Source of the DNA: Dawidia soli | GTDB taxonomy: Bacteria > Bacteroidota > Bacteroidia > Cytophagales > Cyclobacteriaceae | Length of the DNA stretch: 58,552 nucleotides | Direction: 5' to 3' | NCBI RefSeq assembly: GCF_018598185.1 | Contig: NZ_JAHESC010000046.1 | Span: 1 to 58,552 of the forward strand | In this document: in pieces, positions 15,591-25,337 of the stretch | Layout: every line of letters begins with the position of its first letter | Numbering within the stretch: the stretch's first letter is position 1 | The notes under the pieces: model-generated | The model's database searches: none | What the model saw: only the letters and a program-made list of their open reading frames with translations | What the model was told of the DNA's origin: nothing | Made by a program: the position numbers and the translations under genes

Positions 15591-16121
15591 ATGACGCTTA
15601 CCAAATTATTTACCGGTGCCCTGGTGGCATTGATGCTGGCCGCCTGTGGCGGGGGGACTAAAAACGAGGCGGCTTCGGCCGATACGACGGCGACGGTGCC
15701 GGCGGACGCTACCGCACCCGAGGCGGTGCCCGATGCCCAGGCTGACACCACCGCGGTGACGGCCCTGACGTATGTGACCTCTTTTAAAGTCGCGACACCC
15801 GAGAAAATCGTATTGGAACAATATGCCTCCATCTCGGGAGAAGGTACCGAAGCCCCACAGAAGACTGTGGAGATCACCGACGGTGCTGCGCTGGCAGAGA
15901 TCGTTGCGCTGGTCAACAAGCTGCCGGACTCGGGTCAGATCATGGTGAAGTGGGCCGAGGTACCCGTGCTTCGTGTGAAGCTGGTATATGCGGAAGGCTC
16001 ACAGTACTTCTCGTTCTTCCAGCAGTCGGTGAAGACGCCGGCGACGAACTTCTATGCCGGCAAGAAGCCTGCTGAAGAAAAGCAGCTGTATGACCTGCTG
16101 GCAGCCAAGCTGGCACACTAA
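15591..16121 (+). CDS. Lipoprotein, unknown, Ala/Asp/Thr-rich linker
   Basis: 176 residues from ATG at 15591; a longer frame to 15516 is not supported. Lipobox LAAC with Cys19, then a low-complexity Ala/Thr/Asp/Val linker of about 45 residues that probably spans from membrane to fold. The C-terminal about 110 residues alternate strands ('EITDGAALAEIVALVNKL', 'VPVLRVKLVYAEGSQYFSFF') with no recognised domain. A strong terminator lies between it and the GH92 gene, so they are separate units unless the terminator leaks. Confidence 0.7.
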   Translation: MTLTKLFTGALVALMLAACGGGTKNEAASADTTATVPADATAPEAVPDAQADTTAVTALTYVTSFKVATPEKIVLEQYASISGEGTEAPQKTVEITDGAALAEIVALVNKLPDSGQIMVKWAEVPVLRVKLVYAEGSQYFSFFQQSVKTPATNFYAGKKPAEEKQLYDLLAAKLAH

Positions 16122-16129
16122 TTCACAAC

Positions 16130-16159
16130 AGCCGGCCCGTATCTGTGGCCGGCTTTTTT
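16130..16159 (+). terminator. Rho-independent terminator
   Basis: AGCCGGCC (16130-16137) / GGCCGGCT (16147-16154) stem followed by TTTTTT. Ends the lipoprotein gene transcript. Confidence 0.85.
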
Positions 16160-16181
16160 ATTTCGCAAAATCTGAATAGTC

Positions 16182-18464
16182 ATGTATAGAAAAATCATTG
16201 CAATGTTTGCGTGCGCCGCGGCCCTGTCTGCCTGCAGCACCAAGGACACACCGCATTCGGCGACTGTGCAAAAGACCGACCTGGTCAATCCGTTCATCGG
16301 GACGGGTGGTCATGGGCATACCTTTCCGGGGGCGACGGTGCCGTACGGCATGGTACAGCTCAGCCCCGACACGCGCCTGCAGGGGTGGGATGCCTGCTCG
16401 GGTTACCACGCCTCGGACAGTGTGATCCTGGGCTTTTCTCATACGCACCTGAGCGGCACGGGTATCGGCGACTATGGGGATATACTCTTCCAGCCGGTCA
16501 CGGGAGAAAAAGACGAGCACTGGACACAGGGCGATGCCACCACGCCGGGCTACCGGTCGTTTAAGACCCCCGGCTCGGAACATGCAACGCCGGGTTATTA
16601 TACCGTACAACTAGCCGACTATGGCGTGAAAGCCGAAGTAACGGCCACGGCCCACGCCGGGATGCACCGCTATACCTTTCCCGCCGATAGCATACCGGGC
16701 GTGATGCTCGACCTCAGCCATCATCTTCAAACGCAACAGAACCTTCTCAATCGCCTGGTGAAGGTCAATGACCGGGAGCTGCGCGGTGTTAAGATCACCC
16801 GTGGCTGGGCAAAAGAGCAGCGCGTGTATTTTCATGCGGTGTTCTCAGAACCCTTCGAGCTGGAAATCGTCACGGAACCGCTGCCGCCCGGAGGCATCGA
16901 TGACCTCCCCACAAAGGCCATCAAAGCCCGGATGCTGTTTAAGACGCTGGCCGGCAAACCGCTCCTCGTCAAGGTGGGCATCTCGGCCGTGGACTACGAT
17001 GGCGCGAAGAACAACGTGATGAATGAAATTGCCGATTGGGATTTTGACGCGATAAAAGATAAGGCCCGTCAGCAATGGGAGCAGTGGCTCAGCCGCATCG
17101 ACATCAAGGGCGGCACGGATGACCAACGCAAGATCTTCTATACCGCGCTGTACCATACGGCCATCAGTCCCAATGTATATACCGACGTGGACGGCCGTTA
17201 CCGCGGCATGGACCGGAAGATCCATCAGTCGCCCGCCGGCCAGGAAGATCACACCGTCTTCTCGTTGTGGGATACTTTCCGGGCGTTCCACCCGCTGATG
17301 ACGCTCGTGAACGGTCCGCGTAACGAGTCGTGGATCCGCGCATTGTTGCAAAAATATGACGAGTGCGGTACGTTGGCGATGTGGGAGCTGTCGTCGAACG
17401 AGACGGGCACGATGATCGGCTATCATTCGGTGCCGGTGATCGTGGATGCCTATATGAAAGGGTATCGCAACTTCGACGCGGAGAAGGCGTATGCGGCGAT
17501 CGTACAAGCGTCGACGTATGACACCACGGGTGTTTTCTTCCCTGGCAAAGATGTGCAACGTGCGGTGATGCCGCTGGCGAAATATTATAACGAGACACTC
17601 GGTTTTATTCCATGCGACAAAGAGAACGAGTCGGTGGCCAAGGCACTGGAGTACGCTTACAACGACTGGTGTATTGCTCAAATGGCCAAGGCGCTGGGCA
17701 AGACCGCGGATTATGAAAAGTATACGGAGCGCGGCAAGCGTTATGCCCGGTATTTCGACAAGGCGACCGGCTTTATGCGCGGCGTAAATTCCGACAAGTC
17801 GTGGAAGACGCCGTTCAGTCCGCGGTTCTCCAACCACGGCAAGAGCGAGTATGTGGAAGGCAATGCCTGGCAGTGGTCGTGGTTCGTACCGCACGATGTC
17901 GAGGGACTTGTGGCTTTGCAAGGCGGTAAGGAGCTCTTCATCAAAAAGCTGGACAGCCTGTTCTCGATCTCGTCGGAGATCGAAGGGGAAAACAAGTCGG
18001 ACGATATCTCCGGTCTGATCGGTCAGTATGCGCACGGCAACGAGCCCAGCCACCACATTACCTACTTCTATAACTATGTAGGTCAACCCTGGAAGACGCA
18101 GGAGCTGGTGGACGAGATCCTTACCACACTATATTTCAACAACGAGAACGGCCTGTCGGGCAATGAGGACTGTGGGGCGATGTCGGCCTGGTATGTCATG
18201 AGCGCGATGGGCATTTACCAGGTAGCGCCGGGGGACCCGCGTTATACCCTGGGGCGTCCGTTGTTCGACGAGGTGACGCTGCACCCCGAAGGGGGCAAGC
18301 CGTTCACTATTCGTGCTGTGAACAACGGCCCGGCGAACAAATATGCCAGTAAGATCACCCTCAATGACCAGATACTCACTACACCTTTTATCACTCATGA
18401 AGACATTGTCAAAGGCGGCACGCTGGAGTTTACCATGACAGCGACGCGGCCTGCGGCAGAGTAA
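16182..18464 (+). CDS. GH92 family exo-alpha-mannosidase lipoprotein
   Basis: 760 residues. Lipobox ALSAC with Cys18 anchors it to a membrane. The GH92 signatures are clear: 'VNPFIGTGGHGHTFPGATVP' at the N-terminus, 'HGNEPSHHITYFYNYVGQPW', and 'NEDCGAMSAWYVMSAMGIYQ' near the C-terminus, full family length. GH92 enzymes are calcium-dependent exo-acting alpha-mannosidases (usually 1,2-) that trim host or fungal N-glycans and mannans. Together with the FucP-type symporter upstream this suggests mannose-glycan use. Neither a SusC/D pair nor a sulfatase is nearby. Confidence 0.93.
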   Translation: MYRKIIAMFACAAALSACSTKDTPHSATVQKTDLVNPFIGTGGHGHTFPGATVPYGMVQLSPDTRLQGWDACSGYHASDSVILGFSHTHLSGTGIGDYGDILFQPVTGEKDEHWTQGDATTPGYRSFKTPGSEHATPGYYTVQLADYGVKAEVTATAHAGMHRYTFPADSIPGVMLDLSHHLQTQQNLLNRLVKVNDRELRGVKITRGWAKEQRVYFHAVFSEPFELEIVTEPLPPGGIDDLPTKAIKARMLFKTLAGKPLLVKVGISAVDYDGAKNNVMNEIADWDFDAIKDKARQQWEQWLSRIDIKGGTDDQRKIFYTALYHTAISPNVYTDVDGRYRGMDRKIHQSPAGQEDHTVFSLWDTFRAFHPLMTLVNGPRNESWIRALLQKYDECGTLAMWELSSNETGTMIGYHSVPVIVDAYMKGYRNFDAEKAYAAIVQASTYDTTGVFFPGKDVQRAVMPLAKYYNETLGFIPCDKENESVAKALEYAYNDWCIAQMAKALGKTADYEKYTERGKRYARYFDKATGFMRGVNSDKSWKTPFSPRFSNHGKSEYVEGNAWQWSWFVPHDVEGLVALQGGKELFIKKLDSLFSISSEIEGENKSDDISGLIGQYAHGNEPSHHITYFYNYVGQPWKTQELVDEILTTLYFNNENGLSGNEDCGAMSAWYVMSAMGIYQVAPGDPRYTLGRPLFDEVTLHPEGGKPFTIRAVNNGPANKYASKITLNDQILTTPFITHEDIVKGGTLEFTMTATRPAAE

Positions 18465-18528
18465 GCAGAAAGTTCAGATGGAGTGGGACGCACGGGTACG
18501 CTCACTGGACGTTGGCGACAACGCTTAA

Positions 18529-18560
18529 AAAGCCGCATCGTAAACGATGTGGCTTTTTTT
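18529..18560 (+). terminator. Rho-independent terminator after GH92
   Basis: AAAGCCGCATCG (18529-18540) / CGATGTGGCTTT (18545-18556), a 12-bp stem with one G-U pair and a TAAA loop, then a T run. Confidence 0.9.
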
Positions 18561-18561
18561 G

Positions 18562-18569
18562 TACCTTTG
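18562..18569 (+). promoter_or_regulatory. -7 box TACCTTTG for the 18593 gene
   Basis: Exact TAnnTTTG match just downstream of the GH92 terminator and 23 bases before the GTG start at 18593. Confidence 0.55.
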
Positions 18570-18592
18570 GTAAGGCTTAATCCTTATAACTT

Positions 18593-19879
18593 GTGAAATA
18601 TTTCTTAATCCCTGGTATGCTCGTTTTGAGCGGTTTTTGCACCGTTTATGCTCAAGGTGAATACCGGCCCGGCTATCTGGTGACGACCGCGCAAGATACG
18701 CTGCGGGGCTTTATTGAATATCGTTGGAACCGGAGTCCCCAGAAGATCTCGTTCAGAGCTACTTTGGAGGGAGCGGACAGAATCTATACACCGTTGGACA
18801 TACGTGCATTTTCAGTCGTGGGGGATCGGTATCAAAGTGCTATTGTTCAAATTGAGACGAGTCCCGTGTCGCTTGCGAACATGAGCGATACGAGTGTGCC
18901 ACAACTGGAGACGGATACCGCTTTTATACGGGAAGTGATTACCGGGGAGAGAAGTTTGTATCGTCATTATCCGGAAGGAGCAAAAGGCAAAAACCTGTTC
19001 TACATATCCAATAATGGGCAATGGGAATTGCTGGTGCATAAACCGTTCAAGCAAGTGCAGGGTGGGGCGGTACGCGTTGCCAATAACAATCGCTACATCA
19101 GTCAGCTGTCTTCCTACCTGCAGGGTTGTCCGACTATTCAAAAGAAAACCCGCAAGCTTCGTTACGAGGAGAAAAGTATCGAGCGTCTTTTTCTCGCGTA
19201 CTACGCGTGTACGACAACGAAGCCGGCGTACGAAAACGACACTAAAAAGTATCTGCTGGAGGCTGGCATATTGGCAGGCGGGATCAATACATCGCTGGAC
19301 TTCAAGACAAACGGAGTATACTCTCCCCTCGCACATACCTCGTTTTCGCGGGATTTTTCAGTTGGCGGCGGGTTATTTCTGGACGTGATACGCCGGCGCA
19401 ACGAAGGTAAATGGTCGCTCAATAACGAGCTGTTGTATACGTCGTATAAAACCGAAGGTGTGTTCTATTTTCGAAACACGAGTGAAGAGAATTATGAGCG
19501 TTCGCGCTGTTTACTGGAGTATTCTTATCTGAAGCTCAATACGATGATCCGCTTTAAATATCCGGTGGGTAGCGTCTACCTGTTTGCGAACGTCGGGATT
19601 TCCAATGGCATTTCAGTGCGTAAGTCGGACCGGGAGATATACGAATCAAGGTTGAATGGCCCGGTTCAATCGGAAGAAAATTCACTCTTTCATGGAGGAG
19701 ACCACGGATACGAGCCCGGATACCTGGGAGGGCTTGGCGTGAAGTACCAGCGGTTCTCGTTCGAGACGCGCTATGAACAAACGACGGGAATGTTAGCGTT
19801 TGGGGACAAGCCGCTCCGATCGAAGGTCGAGAGAATGGCGTTCTTATTATCGTACCGGTTGACGAAGCCGAAGGCCTAG
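18593..19879 (+). CDS. Secreted protein with C-terminal beta-barrel-like region
   Basis: 428 residues, GTG start, signal peptide to about residue 20 ('SGFCTVYAQ'). The N-terminal half has a 'YRPGYLVTTAQDTLRGFIEY' segment common in Bacteroidota proteins whose second half is a barrel. The second half reads as amphipathic strands ('SVGGGLFLDVIRRRNEGKWS', 'YSYLKLNTMIRFKYP', 'VYLFANVGISNG', 'YLGGLGVKYQRFSFETRYEQ') and ends in an aromatic/hydrophobic strand ('MAFLLSYRL'), like an outer-membrane beta-barrel. Function unknown. Confidence 0.7.
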   Translation: MKYFLIPGMLVLSGFCTVYAQGEYRPGYLVTTAQDTLRGFIEYRWNRSPQKISFRATLEGADRIYTPLDIRAFSVVGDRYQSAIVQIETSPVSLANMSDTSVPQLETDTAFIREVITGERSLYRHYPEGAKGKNLFYISNNGQWELLVHKPFKQVQGGAVRVANNNRYISQLSSYLQGCPTIQKKTRKLRYEEKSIERLFLAYYACTTTKPAYENDTKKYLLEAGILAGGINTSLDFKTNGVYSPLAHTSFSRDFSVGGGLFLDVIRRRNEGKWSLNNELLYTSYKTEGVFYFRNTSEENYERSRCLLEYSYLKLNTMIRFKYPVGSVYLFANVGISNGISVRKSDREIYESRLNGPVQSEENSLFHGGDHGYEPGYLGGLGVKYQRFSFETRYEQTTGMLAFGDKPLRSKVERMAFLLSYRLTKPKA

Positions 19880-20203
19880 TTTGTACCTTATAAATAAGGT
19901 CGTTAACCCGACCTTTCGGTTCTTGATAGGAGACGCTATACTTCCGTCGGTGTACCCTACATTTTCCATTTAACGGAATTATTAGAAAAATGTCCCACAG
20001 CCACCACGTTAGGCCGGTAAAATATAACGATGGGTCCAAAAGTTTGATCGTCACGCGGTGCGCGGACGAGTATAGTATAAATTCAAGTTGACACTTTCAG
20101 GGGGTATCCGGGTGCGCAAACGGGGTGCGGCAGCTGAAAGATTTCGGGAACGGTTTCTTGGCGTCATGGGAGATATTTACCGCCTCATACTTAACAAAAC
20201 AAT
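19880..20203. other. Gene-free gap with a short hairpin
   Basis: 324 bases. A hairpin AAGGTCG ... CGACCTT (19896-19915) lies just after the stop and may be a weak terminator; the following T content is low. No promoter box was found ahead of the GH5 gene. Confidence 0.4.
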
Positions 20204-22582
20204 ATGATGGCCATTTTACTGAAACGCGTGTGTGTGCTGTTCCTGCTACTCACGAGCCTGGCGCAGGCGAATGCGCAACTGAGCCGCCTGCGGGCGGATG
20301 GTACCCGGATCGTCAACGAGGCGGGGCAAGAAGTGATCCTGAAGGGGGTCGGCCTGGGCGGCTGGCTCTTACAAGAGGGATACATGATGAATCCCAGCGG
20401 TGGCGGCACCCAGGGGTCGTTTAAGAAACGCCTGTACGATCAGGGGCAGACTGAAGCGCAGGTGGAGGCATTTTACCAGGCCTGGCGCGATAACTTTATT
20501 ACACAGGCCGACATCAATTGGATTGCCGACCAGGGCTTCAACTGTGTGCGGATCCCCATGCATTACGACCTGTTCCTGACACCGGCGCAGCGTACCGTGC
20601 GTCACAATGTGATCCGCAACGGCAACAACTACCAGACGTATGTGAACTCTCTTACGACGTGGTATAACAACAACGAGCTGTTCGTCGATCCGAACCTGGA
20701 AGGTTTCCGCACGCTGGAGAACTGCCTCAACTGGTGCGCGGCCCGTGGCATGTATGTGATCGTCGATCTGCACGCCGCCCCCGGTGGTCAGGGTAAAGAC
20801 TGGAACATTGCCGATCTGCTGGTGGAAAACGACCTGTGGAACCGTGCAATCTTTCAAAACATGACGGTGCGTCTGTGGGAGAAGATCGTAAGCCGCTATA
20901 TCAACAACAACACGGTGGCTTTCTGGGATCTGATCAACGAGCCGAATGGTGTGCCGCAAAACCAAATGATCCATTCGCTTAAAAACCGTCTGGTCAACTC
21001 GATCCGTGGTCTCGGTGATACGCACTTGATTATGATCGAAGGGAACGGCTTTGGTAACAACTACGATTATCTCGAGCCATTCACATTCGACAATCGTTCG
21101 AACCTGGTGTACAATGCGCACCGCTATTGGATCCCGCCGGGCGACGACAATATTCGCGATGGCAACCCGAACCAGATCAACCGCCTTATCAACCTGGTAG
21201 AGTTCCGCACGCGCCACAACGTGCCTGTGTGGGTAGGCGAGACGGGTGAGGACAGTGACGAGTGGCTGCGCCAGAATGTGGACAAGCTGAATGCCAACCG
21301 CATCGGCTATTGCCATTGGACGTATAAACGTACCAGCGAAACTCCCAACGCGGCGTTGCGTCGCATCATCGGCCCGCCGTACCTGACCTCGGGTGTGTCG
21401 GCGATGAATGGTGTATTGAACAACATCAAGTTCGCCAATACGGTAGTAAACAACGGTCCGTTGGCAGCGGTGGATCCGCGTCGCCAGCCTTTGTCGACTG
21501 TATGTAGTGGTGCCTATGCGACAGTGCCGGCTACGATCCAGGCGGAAGGCTTTTGCGCGGCGCAAGGCATCCAGGTAGATGCAACGACCGATGCCGGCGG
21601 TGGTCAATATGTAGGGTGGACGGAGGTAGGTGACTGGTTGGGTTACCGCATCAACGTACCTGCCGCGGGTACCTATACCATCGCGTATCGCGTGGCCAGC
21701 CAGAACGGCGGCGGCTCACTGCGCCTGGAGCGCTTTGGCGGCAGTGCTCAGTATGGCACGCTTTCGATCCCGGCCACCGGAGGTTGGCAGAGCTGGCAAA
21801 CGCTGTCGCACACTGTGCAGCTGCCAGCGGGTCAGCAAGAGATCGGTATCGCGGTGACGGGTGCGGGCTTTAACCTGAACTGGATCCGTGTCGTGGGCGA
21901 CAACAATAACCCGACGCCTACTGCCCCCATCGGGCAAACGATCTGGCTGCGTGGCACGAACGGCCAGTATGTAAGCAGCGAGAATGGTACACAAGCCATG
22001 CATTGTACACGGCCGGCGGCCGACGCATGGGAGCATTTTACGGTAATCGATGCCGGCGGTGGGAAGATCGCGCTGCAAGGCATGAGCAAATATGTGTCGT
22101 CTGAGAACGGCGTACAGGCCATGACCTGCAGCCGTGCGACCATTGGCGACTGGGAGCGTTTTGACTGGATCGTCAATGCCGACAACACCATCTCGCTGCG
22201 CGGCAACAATGGCATGTATGTATCGTCTGAGAACGGCGAGCAGGCTATGAACTGTAACCGTCCGACGGTTCAGGGTTGGGAAGTCTTCAACTGGGGCGTT
22301 GTAGGCGTTGCCCGTATGGCTGCGGCGGCACACGTGCCGGGTGAAATACAGGCTACTGAACAAGAATTGTCTGTATATCCGAACCCTTCAGCGGGGCAGA
22401 TCACACTGAAGGTAGGCAAGCCTTCGCTTATCGAGATCCGGAGTGTTGCGGATGGCAGCACGGTCTTCACAGGTGAGGTGAAAGAAACCACGCAGGTGAA
22501 AAACCTTCCGGCGGGGATCTATACGGTTACCCTGAAAGAGGGCAACCGCACGCGTGTACGACGCATTGTTGTGGCACCGTAA
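20204..22582 (+). CDS. Secreted GH5 glycoside hydrolase with CBM6, fascin-like repeats and T9SS sorting domain
   Basis: 792 residues. Signal peptide 1-25. GH5 catalytic domain about 30-420: acid/base Glu246 in 'WDLINEPNG' and nucleophile Glu346 in 'VWVGETGE', with '[11 protein letters not shown]' at the first strand and '[14 protein letters not shown]' between. CBM6-like module about 443-563 ('ATIQAEGF', '[13 protein letters not shown]'). Fascin-like beta-trefoil region about 575-700 with three copies of 'xYVSSENGxQAMxCxR'. C-terminal T9SS sorting domain about 720-792 ('[16 protein letters not shown]'). The enzyme should cleave a beta-glucan or related beta-linked polymer outside the cell; beta-1,3/1,6-glucan is as likely as cellulose, since 'exo-beta-1,3-glucanase'-type GH5 share the opening motif. 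Transcribed alone. Confidence 0.93.
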   Translation: MMAILLKRVCVLFLLLTSLAQANAQLSRLRADGTRIVNEAGQEVILKGVGLGGWLLQEGYMMNPSGGGTQGSFKKRLYDQGQTEAQVEAFYQAWRDNFITQADINWIADQGFNCVRIPMHYDLFLTPAQRTVRHNVIRNGNNYQTYVNSLTTWYNNNELFVDPNLEGFRTLENCLNWCAARGMYVIVDLHAAPGGQGKDWNIADLLVENDLWNRAIFQNMTVRLWEKIVSRYINNNTVAFWDLINEPNGVPQNQMIHSLKNRLVNSIRGLGDTHLIMIEGNGFGNNYDYLEPFTFDNRSNLVYNAHRYWIPPGDDNIRDGNPNQINRLINLVEFRTRHNVPVWVGETGEDSDEWLRQNVDKLNANRIGYCHWTYKRTSETPNAALRRIIGPPYLTSGVSAMNGVLNNIKFANTVVNNGPLAAVDPRRQPLSTVCSGAYATVPATIQAEGFCAAQGIQVDATTDAGGGQYVGWTEVGDWLGYRINVPAAGTYTIAYRVASQNGGGSLRLERFGGSAQYGTLSIPATGGWQSWQTLSHTVQLPAGQQEIGIAVTGAGFNLNWIRVVGDNNNPTPTAPIGQTIWLRGTNGQYVSSENGTQAMHCTRPAADAWEHFTVIDAGGGKIALQGMSKYVSSENGVQAMTCSRATIGDWERFDWIVNADNTISLRGNNGMYVSSENGEQAMNCNRPTVQGWEVFNWGVVGVARMAAAAHVPGEIQATEQELSVYPNPSAGQITLKVGKPSLIEIRSVADGSTVFTGEVKETTQVKNLPAGIYTVTLKEGNRTRVRRIVVAP

Positions 22583-23010
22583 AAATCAAGGCGTGGGAGT
22601 ATTGATAGAGGGCTCCCACGCCTCTGTATTGTTTTAAGGTTACCGGAATGCCGATTTGTACAACGGGGTGTGATGGTATGATATAGTATTTAGCGTCCGC
22701 TTCGTTTCCTGTAAGATCGCGCGCCATAATTCTCGAATTCTTCTTCTCTTTCGGGTGGGATCCGCGCCAGTATGTTCCGATCCCGCTTTTATGTTTATGC
22801 CGTTGTTTCAGGGCATGTAAGAAAAACAGATAGAATCGCTGTGCCGACAACGGTTTCGGTTATTTTGCCAGTTCTCTCTACGAGCGGACATTAGCGGGTG
22901 GGAGTGGCGTTGGGCGAGACTGTGCGGCTTTTTTCTAGTTTTGCTGCTGTCTTTTTATAGACATATCTATTATAGTTCAAATCACTTCTATCTAACCTTT
23001 TACCACATCC
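22583..23010. other. Gene-free gap with terminator and a possible gene scrap
   Basis: 428 bases. Beyond the terminator, 22690-22788 on the minus strand contains an open piece ending in a stop that reads 'ARIPPEREEEFENYGARSY', followed by 'RKRSGR'. It looks protein-like but has no start codon and two stops just upstream, so it may be a degraded gene tail. Nothing else stands out. Confidence 0.35.
22590..22635 (+). terminator. Terminator after GH5
   Basis: GGCGTGGGAG (22590-22599) / CTCCCACGCC (22613-22622), a 10-bp perfect stem, with a T-rich tail (TGTATTGTTTT). Confidence 0.65.
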
Positions 23011-24603
23011 ATGTTACGATTACGTGTATTCGTTATTGTATTAAGCTTTTGGTCTTTTACGGCCTTTTCTCAAGCGAAGATCACCGTTGGCGACGCCTAC
23101 GACGTGGTCGATGCGCCAAGCAAGTATTACTTTACTGAGAACGGCGAGATCATGACCGTGAAGGTCGCCAAGAAAGAGGTCATCATTCAGAAAATGAGCG
23201 CCAAGACGCTGAAGTTTCTGAAGGTGCGCTCGTATGACGACCTTCCGAAAGACTACATGCTGGAGTCTGTCCTGCAATTTAAGGATCACTACTACCTGTT
23301 CTACTCGTTGTGGGAAGACAAACAGGAACAGCTGTTTGCCCGCGAGATCGATTTTGCATCGGGCTCCTTTAAAGGTCCGGCGAAGAAGATCATCACGGTG
23401 AGCGAAAAGATCAGCGGAACGATGGTGAAGACGGGCTTTATGAGCATGGGCACTGCCGACAAATTCAGCTTCTTTTTCTCGTACGACAACAGTGCGCTGA
23501 TCGTTCAGTACCGGCTGGTGCCGGAAAAGAAACGCGACAGCAAGAGCTACGACATCATTGGCATGCACGTGTTCGATCCCACGCTGAAAGAGAAGTGGGG
23601 TAACAAGGTGACGATGCCGTATACCGAAAAGAAAATGGATAACCTCGACTACTCGGTGGATGCCGCCGGTAACGTATACATGGTTGCCCGAGTTTTTAAC
23701 GACGACACCACCGACAAGAAAGACGACAACGACAATCCCAACTACAAGATCGAGATCATGAAGATCGCTGCCGGCACCGGTAAGATCACTTCGAGCAAAG
23801 TAGACCTGGCCGACAAGTTCATCCAGCGTTTCTGGTTGTACGAGACGGCACAGGGCCCGATGATCGGCGCCGGATATTACAACAAGGGCAACGAAGCCAG
23901 CAGTGTGGACGGCATGATCCTGTTTAAGTTCAATACCGACGGCCGCGTGACCGATATGAAGACGATCGAGATCCCGGTAGAGATCCTGAACGAGTACGTC
24001 AGCAACAAGACGCGCCGTAAGAACGAGAAGAAGGAAGACGACGACGAGGCCGAAGCCACCAACATGGTGCTGAAAGATGTGAACGTACAGGATGACGGCA
24101 GCGTGATCCTGGTCGGAGAGCAAGACTATTACACCGTGCATTACTCGCGCTCGGGGAATATGACGACGACGTATTATGTGTACCACTACAACGACGTGTT
24201 GGTGTCGAAGGTTGATGCCAACGGCAAACTGGCATGGATGAAGAAACTGCCGAAGCGGCAGCAGGGTACAGCCGGCCAGGGTGGTATGTCGTACCGGTTC
24301 CTGTCGGGTGCGGGCAGCCACTACTTCCTGTTCCTGGACAACGAGAAGAACGTCGACCTGCCGAAGGACGAGCTGCCGGCGCGCCACATGGACGGCCAGG
24401 GCGGTTTCCTGATGTGCTACAAGCTGAACGACAAGACCGGCGAGCTGAAGAAGACGCAGATCCTGGATACGCGCGACGTGGAGGGTATGACCCTGCACCA
24501 ATTCAAGCCGAGCCGTATGCTGGGCACAGCGCTTAACACACTGGTCTTTGAAGCATACAAAAAGAAGAAAGAAGACGTGCTCGTGAAAGTGGTATTGGAT
24601 TAA
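23011..24603 (+). CDS. Secreted protein of unknown function, 530 residues
   Basis: Signal peptide to about residue 20 ('VLSFWSFTAFSQ'). The mature part has repeated strand pairs with 'NVYMVARVF', 'VILVGEQDYY' and 'YVYHYNDVLVSKVDANGKLA' motifs of the sort seen in beta-propeller-like Bacteroidota proteins, and a Lys/Asp/Glu-rich stretch at about 330-350 ('RRKNEKKEDDDEAEA'). No enzyme motif was found. The stop is followed by a strong terminator that may serve the convergent gene as well. Confidence 0.75.
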   Translation: MLRLRVFVIVLSFWSFTAFSQAKITVGDAYDVVDAPSKYYFTENGEIMTVKVAKKEVIIQKMSAKTLKFLKVRSYDDLPKDYMLESVLQFKDHYYLFYSLWEDKQEQLFAREIDFASGSFKGPAKKIITVSEKISGTMVKTGFMSMGTADKFSFFFSYDNSALIVQYRLVPEKKRDSKSYDIIGMHVFDPTLKEKWGNKVTMPYTEKKMDNLDYSVDAAGNVYMVARVFNDDTTDKKDDNDNPNYKIEIMKIAAGTGKITSSKVDLADKFIQRFWLYETAQGPMIGAGYYNKGNEASSVDGMILFKFNTDGRVTDMKTIEIPVEILNEYVSNKTRRKNEKKEDDDEAEATNMVLKDVNVQDDGSVILVGEQDYYTVHYSRSGNMTTTYYVYHYNDVLVSKVDANGKLAWMKKLPKRQQGTAGQGGMSYRFLSGAGSHYFLFLDNEKNVDLPKDELPARHMDGQGGFLMCYKLNDKTGELKKTQILDTRDVEGMTLHQFKPSRMLGTALNTLVFEAYKKKKEDVLVKVVLD

Positions 24604-24617
24604 CCATTCCGATCCAT

Positions 24618-24655
24618 AAAAAAGGCGTGGAGGCTATTGCTTCCACGCCTTTTTT
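24618..24655. terminator. Bidirectional terminator between convergent genes
   Basis: AAAAAAGGCGTGGA ... TCCACGCCTTTTTTT hairpin with A and T runs on both sides, so it can stop the 23011 gene (plus) and the HAD gene (minus). Confidence 0.88.
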
Positions 24656-24678
24656 TATGGCACATGGGTGTGGCAGGT

Positions 24679-25332
24679 TTACACCACGAGTCGTACGACC
24701 TTCTGGTCTTTATAGTCTTTTGCAAACGTGATGATGTTGCCATAGTCGGTAAACTCATCGGGGGCATGCATGGTGGTGAGCACGACGCTTTTCATGCCGG
24801 CACGCAACGCGGCCTCTACGCCTTTGGGCGAATCTTCAAACACGACACACGACAGCGGTTCGACGCCAAGAATGGAGGCTGCCTTTTCAAATACTTCGGG
24901 GTGCGGTTTGCTTTCGAGCACGTCGTGCGCGCTGACCACAGCCTTGAAGTATTTGCGGATGTCGAGGTTATCGAGTACAAAGTCGATATTGAACGGTATG
25001 GCAGCCGAGGCGATGGCCATGGGTATATTGGCGTGGTAGGCGCTTTCGAGGAAGTCGTGGAGGCCTGGCAGCAGCGTGAGGTGAGGTTTATAGACGGCCT
25101 GGTATTTTTCTTCCTTGCGTTGTGAGATGGCGGCGACTTCGTCGGGGGTAAAGCGGCCCACGCCAAATACGCGCGCGAGCAGCTCGTCGTTCTTGCCGTA
25201 CATGTGGCTGCGTACTTCCTGGCGGGTCAGGCCTGCACCGAGGTCGTTGGTCAGCACATCGTACCAGATATCGAGGTGAAAGTGCATGTCGTCTATCATG
25301 GTACCGTTCATGTCAAACAGGAATGCTTTCAT
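24679..25332 (-). CDS. HAD family phosphatase, beta-phosphoglucomutase-like
   Basis: 217 residues. HAD motif I is 'FLFDMNGTMID', motif II 'IASAAIP', the Lys is in 'LESKPHPEVF', motif IV 'CVVFEDSPKGVEAALRAGM'. The cap is a helical C1 insert (about 15-80). Classical members have DxDGT; here the second Asp is Asn (DMNGT), which removes the usual acid/base residue. Cytoplasmic; the substrate is a phosphorylated sugar or small metabolite. Starts 5 bases past the MFS stop, so it is the last gene of a prfB-MFS-HAD transcript. Confidence 0.85.
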   Translation of the reverse strand: MKAFLFDMNGTMIDDMHFHLDIWYDVLTNDLGAGLTRQEVRSHMYGKNDELLARVFGVGRFTPDEVAAISQRKEEKYQAVYKPHLTLLPGLHDFLESAYHANIPMAIASAAIPFNIDFVLDNLDIRKYFKAVVSAHDVLESKPHPEVFEKAASILGVEPLSCVVFEDSPKGVEAALRAGMKSVVLTTMHAPDEFTDYGNIITFAKDYKDQKVVRLVV

Positions 25333-25337
25333 AGTTA

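Noticed and set aside
16845-18086. Long minus-strand open frame (413 codons) opposite the GH92 gene
   Set aside because: Arg/Ile/His-rich shadow of the GH92 coding sequence; GH92 signatures in the other strand are clear.
20369-21607. Long minus-strand open frame (412 codons) opposite the GH5 gene
   Set aside because: Shadow frame; the GH5 catalytic motifs are on the plus strand.
23041-24501. Long minus-strand open frame (486 codons) opposite the 530-residue gene
   Set aside because: It is a by-product of codon bias in the plus-strand gene. It has His/Val/Leu-rich, repetitive composition, no signal or domain, and the plus-strand frame has a signal peptide and terminator.
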